From Oscillospiraceae bacterium (lineage in GTDB: Bacteria > Bacillota > Clostridia > Oscillospirales > Oscillospiraceae), in contig JAFYHU010000088.1 of the NCBI GenBank assembly GCA_017538965.1, forward strand, positions 1-40,100: DNA of 40,100 nt, given 5' to 3'. The notes beneath the pieces were generated by a model, which was not told the DNA's origin, made no database searches, and saw only the letters and a list, made by a program, of their open reading frames with translations. Below, one piece after another: positions 7,289 through 14,572 of this stretch (within the stretch, counting starts at the first letter, position 1; the number at the start of each line of letters is the position of its first letter). The position numbers were made by a program, and so were the translations under genes.

Positions 7289-7547
7289 TCAGACTGACAG
7301 CATCTCGGCGTACTTTGGCTGATCCTCGGCGGGAATTCTGAGGGCTTCCATAGCGTTTTGGGCAGACCAGTTCATGCTCTCCATCAAAGTTTTAATATTG
7401 CTGATTTCTTTCTGTTGCATGCCCTGCTGCATACCGCGGCTAAAGCTTTCATTTCTGACTTCTTCAAATGCTTTGCACATATTCTCCACTCCTTGCAAGG
7501 TCTTCCCGGCGTTCGCGCTCTCTGCGAGCCTGTTCTGTCTCCTGCAA
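7289..7547 (-). pseudogene. Rpn nuclease gene with internal deletion
   Basis: The first 19 codons (TTG start at 7547) match the Rpn gene at 615, then at 7491-7492 the sequence jumps to the C-terminal portion of such a protein (VENMCKAFEEVRNESFSRGM... ending in KYAEMLSV). The nuclease core with its active site is missing and the join is out of frame: the first frame stops soon after the junction. A 69-residue frame from TTG 7498 could in principle yield the C-terminal piece alone. The gene keeps its own terminator at 7227-7252. Inactive as a nuclease. Confidence 0.8.
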
Positions 7548-7617
7548 TTCGATCACCCCATTTCATCATCAATATTCTACAGGAGAATTAAGACTTTTTC
7601 AAGAATGAATTCCGGTT
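7491..7617. repeat. Direct repeat copy 2 (5' end of Rpn gene plus promoter)
   Basis: Same-orientation counterpart of 559-685, 127 bp, 9 mismatches. Its right end at 7617 coincides with the point where the nucleotide-sugar epimerase frame is lost, marking an insertion or recombination boundary. Confidence 0.9.
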
Positions 7618-7769
7618 ACCTCGTAGTAGTCGTTCATGTTGTCGAGGCTGATGACGGTTCCGCCGGCCATCTCGCGCAGCAGACGGATGACCAGATAGGC
7701 CCCGATGAATCCCGGAGAACCGGTGACGAGGATGGTTTTGTTGTTGAGATCGACCTGCGTTTTTGCCAT
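7599..7769 (-). pseudogene. NAD-dependent epimerase/dehydratase, truncated after about 50 codons
   Basis: Starts with ATG at 7769 behind GGAGGG, three bases after the dehydrogenase gene, and encodes NKTILVTGSPGFIGAYL, the Rossmann nucleotide-binding motif of SDR-type nucleotide-sugar epimerases, then ISLDNMNDYYE. In UDP-glucuronate 4-epimerase-like proteins this is the first fifth of the enzyme. At 7617/7618 the frame enters the Rpn repeat and stops at 7599 (56 residues in total). The missing four-fifths is nowhere in the window. The partner UDP-glucose dehydrogenase would make the substrate for such an epimerase, so the pathway step is lost or supplied elsewhere. Confidence 0.85.
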
Positions 7770-7772
7770 GGC

Positions 7773-9266
7773 TCAATCCCTCCGGAACAGATCGCGGGTA
7801 TATACTTTCTCGCTGACGTCGTCCAGGTCGGCACTGTAGCGGTTGGCGATGATGCAGCTGCACATTTTTTTGAATTTCTTCAGATCGTTGACGACTTTGC
7901 TGCCGAAGAAGGTGCTGCCGTTTTCAAGCGTCGGTTCATAGATGATGACCGTCGCACCCTTGGCTTTTATTCGTTTCATAATACCCTGGATGGAGGACTG
8001 ACGGAAATTGTCGCTGTTGCTTTTCATGGTAAGACGGTATACGCCGACAACAACTGGACGCTCCTTATCAGGGTTGAAGTTTTCGCTTCCTGTATATGCG
8101 CCGGCGATGTCGAGGACGCGGTCGGCGATGAAGTCCTTGCGGGTGCGGTTGCTCTCGACGATGGCCTGAATCAGATTCTCGGGCACATCCTGATAGTTGG
8201 CGAGGAGCTGCTTGGTGTCCTTCGGCAGGCAATAGCCGCCGTAGCCGAAGGAGGGGTTGTTGTAGTAGTCGCCGACGCGGGGATCCAGGCAGACGCCCCT
8301 GATGATGCCCGCGGTATCCAGATTCTTGATTTCGGCATAGGTGTCGAGCTCGTTGAAGAAGCTGACGCGAAGGGCCAGATAGGTGTTTACGAAGAGCTTG
8401 GTGGCCTCGGCTTCGGTGGTACCCATGAAGAGGGTGGGAATGGGGTTCTTGACGGCGGCCTGCTGCAGGAGAGCGGCAAAGATGCGGGCGGCGTCTGCGT
8501 TCGCGGGATCGCAGCCCACGATGATGCGGCTGGGGTAGAGGTTGTCATACAATGCTTTGGATTCGCGCAGGAACTCCGGGCTGAAGAGGATGTTGTCCAT
8601 GCTCAGCTTTTCGCGGATGTGGACGGTATAGCCGACCGGGATCGTCGACTTGATGACGACGGTCGGTTTTTTCTCTCGGGAAGCAGTTGCGGATTTGATC
8701 AGGGTCAGGACGGATTCCACGGCGGAGCAGTCAAAATAATTGGTCTTGGGGTCATAATTCGTCGGGACGGCGATGAGAATGAAGTCGGCATCGGCGTAAG
8801 CGGCGGCGCCGTCGGTGGTGGCGGCGAGGGTGAGGCGGCGCTTTCCGGCTTTCGCTTCGGTAAAGAACTTCTCGATATAGTTGTCCTGGATGGGGGATTG
8901 ATACGCGTTGATCATCTCGGCCTTTTCGGGCTTGGTGCAGACGGCGGTGACGGGATGGTGCTGGGAGAGCAGAACGGCAAGAGAGAGACCGACGTAGCCG
9001 ACACCGGCAACGGCGATTTTACAGGTGTGATCCACGGTGACGGGTTCGCCGCTCTGCTCGACGAACATCTCGGTGAGGTCAAAGCTGAGCACGGAAGCGA
9101 GGGCTTCGAGCTGCCGGACAGAAGGGGTGTACAGACCGTTTTCGAGATTGGAGAGAATGGGGCGGTTCATACCGGTCAGTTCGGCGAGCTTTGTCTGGGT
9201 CAACTTCATGGCTTTGCGCCTGGCGACCACGGTCTCGGCGAGAAGGGAAAGGGAAAGAGTACGCAA
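7773..9266 (-). CDS. HTH-domain/UDP-glucose 6-dehydrogenase fusion
   Basis: 497 residues, TTG start at 9266 with AGGAGG eight bases upstream. Residues 10-66 are a canonical XRE helix-turn-helix ([19 protein letters not shown], then [17 protein letters not shown]). Residues 83-95 ([13 protein letters not shown]) begin a complete nucleotide-sugar dehydrogenase of the short HasB type, with the catalytic Cys346 in [12 protein letters not shown] and [10 protein letters not shown] near 206. The enzyme would oxidise UDP-glucose to UDP-glucuronate with two NAD+, for capsule or exopolysaccharide. Joining a DNA-binding domain to this enzyme is unusual and suggests autoregulation; TGACA/TGTCA repeats occur around its promoter. 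The downstream operon partner is the truncated epimerase. Confidence 0.9.
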   Translation of the reverse strand: MRTLSLSLLAETVVARRKAMKLTQTKLAELTGMNRPILSNLENGLYTPSVRQLEALASVLSFDLTEMFVEQSGEPVTVDHTCKIAVAGVGYVGLSLAVLLSQHHPVTAVCTKPEKAEMINAYQSPIQDNYIEKFFTEAKAGKRRLTLAATTDGAAAYADADFILIAVPTNYDPKTNYFDCSAVESVLTLIKSATASREKKPTVVIKSTIPVGYTVHIREKLSMDNILFSPEFLRESKALYDNLYPSRIIVGCDPANADAARIFAALLQQAAVKNPIPTLFMGTTEAEATKLFVNTYLALRVSFFNELDTYAEIKNLDTAGIIRGVCLDPRVGDYYNNPSFGYGGYCLPKDTKQLLANYQDVPENLIQAIVESNRTRKDFIADRVLDIAGAYTGSENFNPDKERPVVVGVYRLTMKSNSDNFRQSSIQGIMKRIKAKGATVIIYEPTLENGSTFFGSKVVNDLKKFKKMCSCIIANRYSADLDDVSEKVYTRDLFRRD

Positions 9267-9279
9267 GGAAAAAACCTCC

Positions 9280-9372
9280 TGACAAGAATGTCAATTAAAA
9301 CGACAAGAAATTATGTTAATATGCACTTTGATTGCGGGAAGCATAATAGCACGATACAAACCAACTTGTCAA
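9280..9372 (-). promoter_or_regulatory. Promoter with GACAAG/CTTGTC repeats before the HTH-dehydrogenase gene
   Basis: On the minus strand TTGACA (9367-9372) and TATTAT (9343-9348) are 18 bases apart. A dyad TGACA-AGAA-TGTCA lies at 9280-9293 directly before the ribosome site; another GACAAG occurs at 9302-9307 and CTTGTC at 9365-9370 overlapping the -35. These are candidate binding sites for the HTH domain of the encoded protein. The rest of 9373-9536 shows nothing that can be supported. Confidence 0.55.
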
Positions 9373-9536
9373 TAAATAGAAGAATAAAATGTTAGCAGAT
9401 GACTTCATTCTGCTGAAAATTTTGCGAGAAGTCGAGCAAAGTTTTCAGTAGAAATACTCGGAGATTCTTGAATAAACCTGTTTGGGTCAAACTCTCCAAA
9501 TCTCTTGAAAAGTGCTCAATGATCTGGAAGCGTAAC

Positions 9537-9562
9537 AGAAAAAGAGGCCGCGGAGCGGCCTC
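9537..9562 (-). terminator. Intrinsic terminator of the first DUF4143 ATPase gene
   Basis: GAGGCCGC (9544-9551) pairs with GCGGCCTC (9555-9562); on the minus strand the stem is followed by TTTTTC. It lies 23 bases after the stop codon at 9585. Confidence 0.9.
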
Positions 9563-9584
9563 GGGAGAGAAAACGGGAGCTGGC

Positions 9585-10901
9585 TCAAATGGCATCGATG
9601 CTGTCGGGGTTGAGCAGGAAAGGAATGATGCCGGTATAGCAGATTCCGTTCTCATCCATATGAGGCTTGCTGTTTCCGGCGGTTACGACAATCTTCTTAA
9701 AGAAATCTCCACTCCTGAGAAGCGGGATGATCTCCTGCTTCTTTTTTTCTTCATCTGCAATGCTGAAAGCAGATTGAATATAGACTTTTTTCATGCCCAT
9801 ATTTACTACAAAGTCGATTTCATGCATCTTCTCGACTTTTTTGCCTTCTTTTGTTTCGGCGAAGCGGATCGCGCCCACATCGACGCTGTAGCCGCGAATC
9901 ACAAGTTCGTTAAACAGGATATTCTCCATCAGGTGCGTTTCTTCGATCTGCCGGAAACCAAGGCGGGCATTTCTGAGGCCAACGTCAGTGCAGTAGTATT
10001 TTAAGGGAGACTCAAAATAGGCTTTTCCTTTGATGTCATATCGCTGCGCTTTTTCGAAGATGAAGGCATCCTCCAACGCGTCCAGGTATTTTTTCACCGT
10101 CTTATCGCTGGTATGAGCGTGATTGACGGAGTTGAGCGTATTTGCCAGTTTGCTGGGATTGGTCAGGGAACCGACGCTGGATGCAATGACATCAATCAGG
10201 TTTTCCAGATAAGCATCCTCAACACCGTAACGCTCGACGACGTCGGCGATATAGACGCGATCAAAAAGACCGGCGAGATAGTTCGCTTTCTCATTCTCAT
10301 CCGGCTCCAGTACGGCGAGCGGCATCCCGCCGTAGAAGACATACTCCGCCCATGCGTCTGCTTTTTCCAAAGCCGAAATTGCGCAAAACTCCGAAAAACT
10401 CAGGGGGAACATTCGGATTACGCTGCCGCGATCCCGGAAATTGGTCGCAATGTCTTTTGAGAGCATCCGGGAATTGGAACCGGTTACATAGATATCAAGG
10501 TTTGGCTTTGCCATAAGGTCGTTCAGAATATCATAGAAGGTCGTATAGGCCAGTTCCCGATCTTCCTCCGCAATGATACTCAAATCTGCGTCCTCACGCT
10601 TTACCTTGTAGGATAATTGAATCTCATCTACAAAAAGGAAATAATCGCCTTCCCCGTCAATGTGACGGATGACGTAATCATACAGAGCGTTTGGATTGCG
10701 GTACTTTTCGAACTCTTTCTGATCCAGCGCGATTTCAAGAATATGATCGGCTTTTACTCCGTTGGCCAGAAGATAATCTTTAAAGATGTGCCGCAGCAGA
10801 TAAGACTTCCCGCACCGGCGAATACCGGTGATGACCTTGACCTTTCCGTTGTGCATTTTGGAAATCAGCCTGTTCAGATACAGATCCCTTTCGATTCTCA
10901 T
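9585..10901 (-). CDS. AAA_14/DUF4143 family ATPase (copy 1)
   Basis: 438 residues from ATG 10901 (AAGGAG upstream; the longer frame would start inside an operator). Walker A is TGIRRCGKS at 25-33, Walker B YFLFVDEIQ at 87-95, sensor VTGSNSRML near 139. A winged-helix segment follows (NPSKLANTLNSV...SDKTVKKYLDAL), then a C-terminal nuclease-fold domain (DUF4143) with EIDFVV and VYIQSAFS. Proteins of this architecture are common in anaerobes but have no settled role. A clear paralogue lies at 13055-14356 (near-identical Walker A and many aligned blocks). The promoter is bracketed by two 31-bp dyads, suggesting self-control through the winged helix. Terminated by 9537-9562. Confidence 0.9.
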   Translation of the reverse strand: MRIERDLYLNRLISKMHNGKVKVITGIRRCGKSYLLRHIFKDYLLANGVKADHILEIALDQKEFEKYRNPNALYDYVIRHIDGEGDYFLFVDEIQLSYKVKREDADLSIIAEEDRELAYTTFYDILNDLMAKPNLDIYVTGSNSRMLSKDIATNFRDRGSVIRMFPLSFSEFCAISALEKADAWAEYVFYGGMPLAVLEPDENEKANYLAGLFDRVYIADVVERYGVEDAYLENLIDVIASSVGSLTNPSKLANTLNSVNHAHTSDKTVKKYLDALEDAFIFEKAQRYDIKGKAYFESPLKYYCTDVGLRNARLGFRQIEETHLMENILFNELVIRGYSVDVGAIRFAETKEGKKVEKMHEIDFVVNMGMKKVYIQSAFSIADEEKKKQEIIPLLRSGDFFKKIVVTAGNSKPHMDENGICYTGIIPFLLNPDSIDAI

Positions 10902-10914
10902 AGGAAGCTCCTTT

Positions 10915-11020
10915 CCGAATTTGGTCGACATTCTCCGAAATTCGGTAATATAATGAAGCAATTATAACATACCCGTTTTACAAGTCAAGCCGAATTTCGT
11001 CGAAACTCTCTGAAATTCGG
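10915..11020 (-). promoter_or_regulatory. Promoter bracketed by two CCGAATTT...AAATTCGG dyads
   Basis: TTGACT (10983-10988) and TATAAT (10961-10966) on the minus strand are 16 bases apart, with a start near 10954. Two 31-bp dyads with the same perfect 8-bp arms CCGAATTT/AAATTCGG and similar 15-base centres lie at 10915-10945 (about +9 to +39) and 10990-11020 (just upstream of the -35). Centre-to-centre distance is 75 bases. The arrangement fits two operators clamping one promoter. 11021-11181 shows nothing further. Confidence 0.8.
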
Positions 11021-11181
11021 AATTAAAAAAGAAGAAATTGAAGAATGGATAAGCTGAGCTGTAGAAACGAAGGGTAACAAGGGCGCTGATCGTTGATTTC
11101 AGCTTGACTACAAAAGTCGATTGGGCGTAGCTGGCATTGCGCCTTAATAAAAACGATCACGCCACAAAATTTCAGCTTGTC

Positions 11182-11219
11182 AAAAAAAAGAGCAGCGGAG
11201 CGATGAACTCCGCTGCTCT
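11182..11219 (-). terminator. Intrinsic terminator of the kinase/HTH operon
   Basis: AGAGCAGCGGAG (11189-11200) pairs with CTCCGCTGCTCT (11208-11219); on the minus strand the stem is followed by a run of T. It lies six bases after the stop codon at 11225. Confidence 0.95.
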
Positions 11220-11224
11220 TGCAG

Positions 11225-12034
11225 TCAGTCTTTTCGGCGCTGCATGACTTCCGCTTTGGAAAACAGCTTGTATTTGGCGTCGGTGCGGATTGGATGCAGT
11301 TTGTCTCTTCGCATCAGGTCATCGATGTTCTGACGAGAACACTCGAGAAGGCTGCAGGCTTCAGACGCGCTGACGACGCGATCCTGGACGTAATGATGAA
11401 AGTCAAGCAGCGTCAGCGGGACCGTCACACCGTGCATAAACAAATCCCGATGGGAAATCATCGCCTGAGCATTCCAGTATACGCCATAACCGTCCGGCTG
11501 AACTTCAACGGTGCTGAACCGATCCTGATTGGAAAGATAAGGCGCACATGCAGGATCAGCGACTTCCTGAGTATCAATTATCTTCGTCATGCCGTTTCGG
11601 AAGAACACCAGAAGCAGTGGTGCATCCAGAGGAATGATATCTTCCACTTTGGTCTGCCAACGACGGATGAGAAGCTCCGGCGGATTGTCCGGGGATATTT
11701 CCTCCAGATAACAGTCGTCCTGTTCGCATCGACCCTTTGTGAGCATAAGAAGGGAAAACTCATCGTATTCTTTCAGACCGTTGTCTCTCAGTATTTGCCC
11801 GATATTTTGCCGGTCCTGCGGAACAATCCGCTGCTGCACCCAGCGTCGGCTCCAGCTGCTGTCAATGCTGTATATGCCGCGATTTACAAAAGGGGAAAGG
11901 ATAGGAGATGTTTCCCATGGGTCTGCATGATCAGGCAGTTCGATATAGAATGATTTGGGGATCTCGTAATAAATCAGGTAACCAAGAACTTTATCCTTCG
12001 GCATCGTTTCATCCTTGACAGCGAAGAGCCTCAT
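11225..12034 (-). CDS. HTH-domain partner of a HipA-like kinase
   Basis: 269 residues, ATG at 12034 behind GGAGGTGG. The N-terminal two thirds (ILSPFVNRGIYSIDSSW, then IVPQDRQNIGQILRDNGLKE and LLMLTKGRCEQDD) recalls the N-terminal domain that accompanies HipA-type kinases. The last 50 residues form an excisionase/MerR-like helix-turn-helix (SASEACSLLECSRQNIDDLM). The start lies 26 bases inside the end of the kinase gene, so the two are translationally coupled. A role as DNA-binding regulator and possible antitoxin of the kinase is inferred from order and domains; the exact family was not recognised. Confidence 0.7.
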   Translation of the reverse strand: MRLFAVKDETMPKDKVLGYLIYYEIPKSFYIELPDHADPWETSPILSPFVNRGIYSIDSSWSRRWVQQRIVPQDRQNIGQILRDNGLKEYDEFSLLMLTKGRCEQDDCYLEEISPDNPPELLIRRWQTKVEDIIPLDAPLLLVFFRNGMTKIIDTQEVADPACAPYLSNQDRFSTVEVQPDGYGVYWNAQAMISHRDLFMHGVTVPLTLLDFHHYVQDRVVSASEACSLLECSRQNIDDLMRRDKLHPIRTDAKYKLFSKAEVMQRRKD

Positions 12035-12830
12035 ATGCCTGCCACCTCCTCCAAATCATTTCCCAGGTACGGTCTAACCGATACTTGCTGATTGCCGCGT
12101 CAAGGCCGTCAAACAGAGCGGAGCGGTCTGTTTCCTTTAATGGACAAACGCGCGGAAATTGATCCTGAGGGATCAGATGGAGATTGTCCCACGCGGACCG
12201 CGAACCGACAAAGCACTGTACCGGCTTATCTGCCATCGGGTCCTCTTTTTCGAGCGCTGCATCATCCGGACTCCGGCAGTAGAAGGAAACACCATGATCG
12301 AACAGCGGAGCGAGTCTGACAGTTTTCCGATACCGGTTGATCAGAACTTCTATGTTTGCTCCGTGTCTGTCCCGGTTCAGGATCAGGTAATCCACGAGGA
12401 GCATCTGATAGATGTATTTTGCCCAGCCATTGCGGATGCAGAAATCAAGAGGAGATTCATCCGGCAGCTTATTGCTGTCGTAGTAAGCATCCAGAGCGTC
12501 CTTCTTTTCACCGCGCTCCCTGAAATTATGTGACGCACAGAGCCATGTGCGGATAGGTTTGCTGTCCACAATGATATCTGCATGGATCAGCTGATAGGAT
12601 AGATGAGGAATGTCAAGTATATTAAGCAGTCGATCCGCGATAATTTCATTGACGGACTCATGCCCCACAATGCCGTGAAAGGAGTCATAGTTAGAGAGTT
12701 TATAGTAAATTCGACCGTCAGGCGTATCCTCCTGAGACTTTAGAAAAGAGCCTGCTGTGCCGGATGAATTGCGGATCCTGGACCAACTGAGGTAAGTCAG
12801 ATCCTGCGGGGTACAGATGATTTGTTCCAC
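12009..12830 (-). CDS. HipA/CtkA-like Ser/Thr kinase
   Basis: 273 residues, GTG at 12830 with AGGAGGTG upstream. Kinase signatures of the HipA group are visible: a nucleotide-binding Lys in IYYKLSNYD, a Glu in GHESVNEIIADRLL, the catalytic loop DYLILNRDRHGANIEVL and the metal-binding DHG in PLFDHGVSFY. HipA-type kinases phosphorylate translation factors or tRNA synthetases and act as toxins of two-gene systems. The protein is shorter than E. coli HipA because the N-terminal subdomain seems to be carried by the separate overlapping gene. Transcribed divergently from the second DUF4143 ATPase. Confidence 0.8.
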   Translation of the reverse strand: MEQIICTPQDLTYLSWSRIRNSSGTAGSFLKSQEDTPDGRIYYKLSNYDSFHGIVGHESVNEIIADRLLNILDIPHLSYQLIHADIIVDSKPIRTWLCASHNFRERGEKKDALDAYYDSNKLPDESPLDFCIRNGWAKYIYQMLLVDYLILNRDRHGANIEVLINRYRKTVRLAPLFDHGVSFYCRSPDDAALEKEDPMADKPVQCFVGSRSAWDNLHLIPQDQFPRVCPLKETDRSALFDGLDAAISKYRLDRTWEMIWRRWQAYEALRCQG

Positions 12831-12849
12831 AATATCACCTCCTGCCTGC

Positions 12850-12878
12850 AGGATATCATGCTACTTTAAGAATGTCAA
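12850..12878 (-). promoter_or_regulatory. Promoter of the HipA-like kinase operon
   Basis: Minus-strand TTGACA (12873-12878) and TATCCT (12850-12855) are 17 bases apart. The 8-bp palindrome CCTGCAGG overlaps the end of the -10 element (from about 12845) and may be an operator for the HTH partner. Confidence 0.65.
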
Positions 12879-12939
12879 GTAAAAACGACTGCATAGATTA
12901 CGAAGAAAGTAAAAAGTGTGTATCTTGTGTGAAAAATCC

Positions 12940-13032
12940 TGCGTAAATACGCAAAAATTTTACGAGTACCGCTTGCTTTCTAAGGGAAAGATATGGTACA
13001 ATCAATTCGTTAAAAAAATGCGTATTTACGCA
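12940..13032 (+). promoter_or_regulatory. Promoter bracketed by two TGCGTA-centre-TACGCA palindromes
   Basis: TTGCTT (12973-12978) and TACAAT (12997-13002) are 18 bases apart. TGCGTAAATACGCA lies at 12940-12953 upstream of the -35 and its exact reverse complement TGCGTATTTACGCA at 13019-13032 just after the predicted start (about 13009). Centres are 79 bases apart. This is the same layout as at 10915-11020 but with an unrelated palindrome. Confidence 0.8.
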
Positions 13033-13054
13033 GGTTTGTTTTGAGGTGTGCAAG

Positions 13055-14356
13055 ATGGAGCTGGAGAGAAAAGAGTACCTTCAAAAGCTGATCGACAAGA
13101 AAGATAACGGAAGGGTCAAGATCATTACCGGTATCCGTCGCTGCGGGAAATCATACCTGTTGTTTGAGCTTTATACAAAGTATCTTCAGGAACAGGGTGT
13201 TGAAGAGGAGCAAATCATCGGCATTGCGTTGGATGAATTGTCTAACGCAAAGTATAGAGATCCTTTTAAACTGGACCAGTACATCAGGGAGCAAATCACG
13301 GATAAGCAAAAAAGATATTACATTCTGATTGATGAAATCCAGTTTGTGTCTGAAATTCAAAATCCGTATATTGACGATCCTCAGGCGAAAATCAATTTTA
13401 TCGATGTGGTTCTTGGCCTCATGAGAATCAAAAATGCTGATGTTTATGTGACGGGAAGTAACTCGAAGATGCTGTCCTCGGACATTCTCACACAGTTCAG
13501 AGATCGAGGGGATGAGATTCGTGTTTACCCTCTTTCGTTTGCGGAGTTCTATGCTGCGTATCAGGGGGACAAGCATAACGCATGGGTTGATTACTATACC
13601 TATGGAGGAATGCCGGTTGCGCTGACACTCTCTTCGCATGAGCAGAAGAGCCGATATCTCAGAGATTTATTCACCAGGACATATTTGAAGGACGTAGTCG
13701 AGAGACATTCAATTCAAAATGACACTGAGGTACTTGAGGATCTGCTGAACATCCTTGCATCTGCGATAGGTTCCTTAACAAACCCGACCAAACTCTCCAA
13801 CACCTTTGATAGTGAGAAACATTTGAAAATCTCATCCGCAACTATAGACAAATATCTTGGCTATTTTTCGGAAGCATTCCTGCTGTCCAAGGCGGAACGG
13901 TATGACGTCAAAGGGAAAAAGTATATGAAAACTCCTGCCAAATATTACTTCACTGATGTTGGGTTGCGTAACGCGAGACTGGGATTCAGACAGCAGGAAG
14001 AGACCCATATTATGGAGAATGTGCTCTATTGTGACTTGCTGAGACGAGGATTTGATGTCGATGTAGGTGTCGTTGAGCACAATTACAAGAAGGAAGACGG
14101 AAAGAGTGCAAGGGTGCAATTGGAGATTGATTTCGTAGTCAATCGCGGAAACCAGCGATACTACGTTCAATCAGCGTTGTCTATTGCCGACCCGGAAAAA
14201 CGGGCAAAGGAGATTAACTCTTTAATAAAAGTTCCGGATTCATTTAGAAAAATCGTTGTGGTCGGAGATAGGATCAATCCATGGAAGGATGAAAATGGAA
14301 TCCTTTACATTGGGATAGAGCAGTTCCTCCTGGATGAGAAAGCAATTGATATGTAG
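13055..14356 (+). CDS. AAA_14/DUF4143 family ATPase (copy 2)
   Basis: 433 residues from ATG 13055 with TTGAGGTG six bases upstream. Walker A TGIRRCGKS at 25-33, Walker B YYILIDEIQ near 88, sensor VTGSNSKML, arginine-rich FRDRGDEIRVYPLSFAEF, winged helix NPTKLSNTFDSE...SSATIDKYLGYF, and C-terminal DUF4143 nuclease-like fold with LEIDFVVN and YYVQSALS. It aligns end to end with the 9585-10901 protein, including KYYFTDVGLRNARLGFRQ, and is clearly a paralogue. The active-site Lys of classical PD-(D/E)XK enzymes is replaced by Gln/Ser in both. Its promoter carries its own palindrome pair, different from that of the paralogue. Cellular role unknown. Confidence 0.9.
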   Translation: MELERKEYLQKLIDKKDNGRVKIITGIRRCGKSYLLFELYTKYLQEQGVEEEQIIGIALDELSNAKYRDPFKLDQYIREQITDKQKRYYILIDEIQFVSEIQNPYIDDPQAKINFIDVVLGLMRIKNADVYVTGSNSKMLSSDILTQFRDRGDEIRVYPLSFAEFYAAYQGDKHNAWVDYYTYGGMPVALTLSSHEQKSRYLRDLFTRTYLKDVVERHSIQNDTEVLEDLLNILASAIGSLTNPTKLSNTFDSEKHLKISSATIDKYLGYFSEAFLLSKAERYDVKGKKYMKTPAKYYFTDVGLRNARLGFRQQEETHIMENVLYCDLLRRGFDVDVGVVEHNYKKEDGKSARVQLEIDFVVNRGNQRYYVQSALSIADPEKRAKEINSLIKVPDSFRKIVVVGDRINPWKDENGILYIGIEQFLLDEKAIDM

Positions 14357-14462
14357 GAAAGCAAGAAAGTGGGAAAGACAGAGCAGCCCATTATAATGCA
14401 GTGCTTTCCGCTTGCGTCTTTTGGAAAGAATACTGTGATGAAGCGAGTTTCTGAAAATATTT

Positions 14463-14540
14463 TCTCTGAAAAAATATTCAGAGACATGACGTGGGCAGTC
14501 GGATGGGTTAACATGATATCAATCTGAATAAGAATTCAGA
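14463..14540 (+). promoter_or_regulatory. Promoter bracketed by two TCTGAA...TTCAGA dyads
   Basis: TCTCTGAA (14463-14470) and TTCAGAGA (14477-14484) form a perfect 8-bp-arm dyad just upstream of a weak -35 (ATGACG, 14486-14491); TAACAT (14509-14514) follows after 17 bases. A second dyad, TCTGAAT-AAGA-ATTCAGA, lies at 14523-14540 at the predicted start. Centres are 58 bases apart. Third case of a dyad pair around an ATPase promoter in this cluster. Confidence 0.65.
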
Positions 14541-14572
14541 GAAAAATAATTAATAGCGTAAGGAGCAGACCT

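Noticed and set aside
7374-9395. 673-codon plus-strand open frame
   Set aside because: It lies antisense to the HTH-UDP-glucose dehydrogenase gene; its sequence is low-complexity Gly/Val/Asp as expected from a mirrored GC-rich gene.
9392-9536. Minus-strand frame with protein-like sequence after the dehydrogenase promoter
   Set aside because: No start in a sensible place and no recognised family; possibly a relic, but evidence is too thin.
14380-14395. TATAAT sequence between the second DUF4143 gene and the DUF234 gene
   Set aside because: No matching -35 at proper spacing; the promoter at 14486-14514 is better placed relative to the dyads and start codon.
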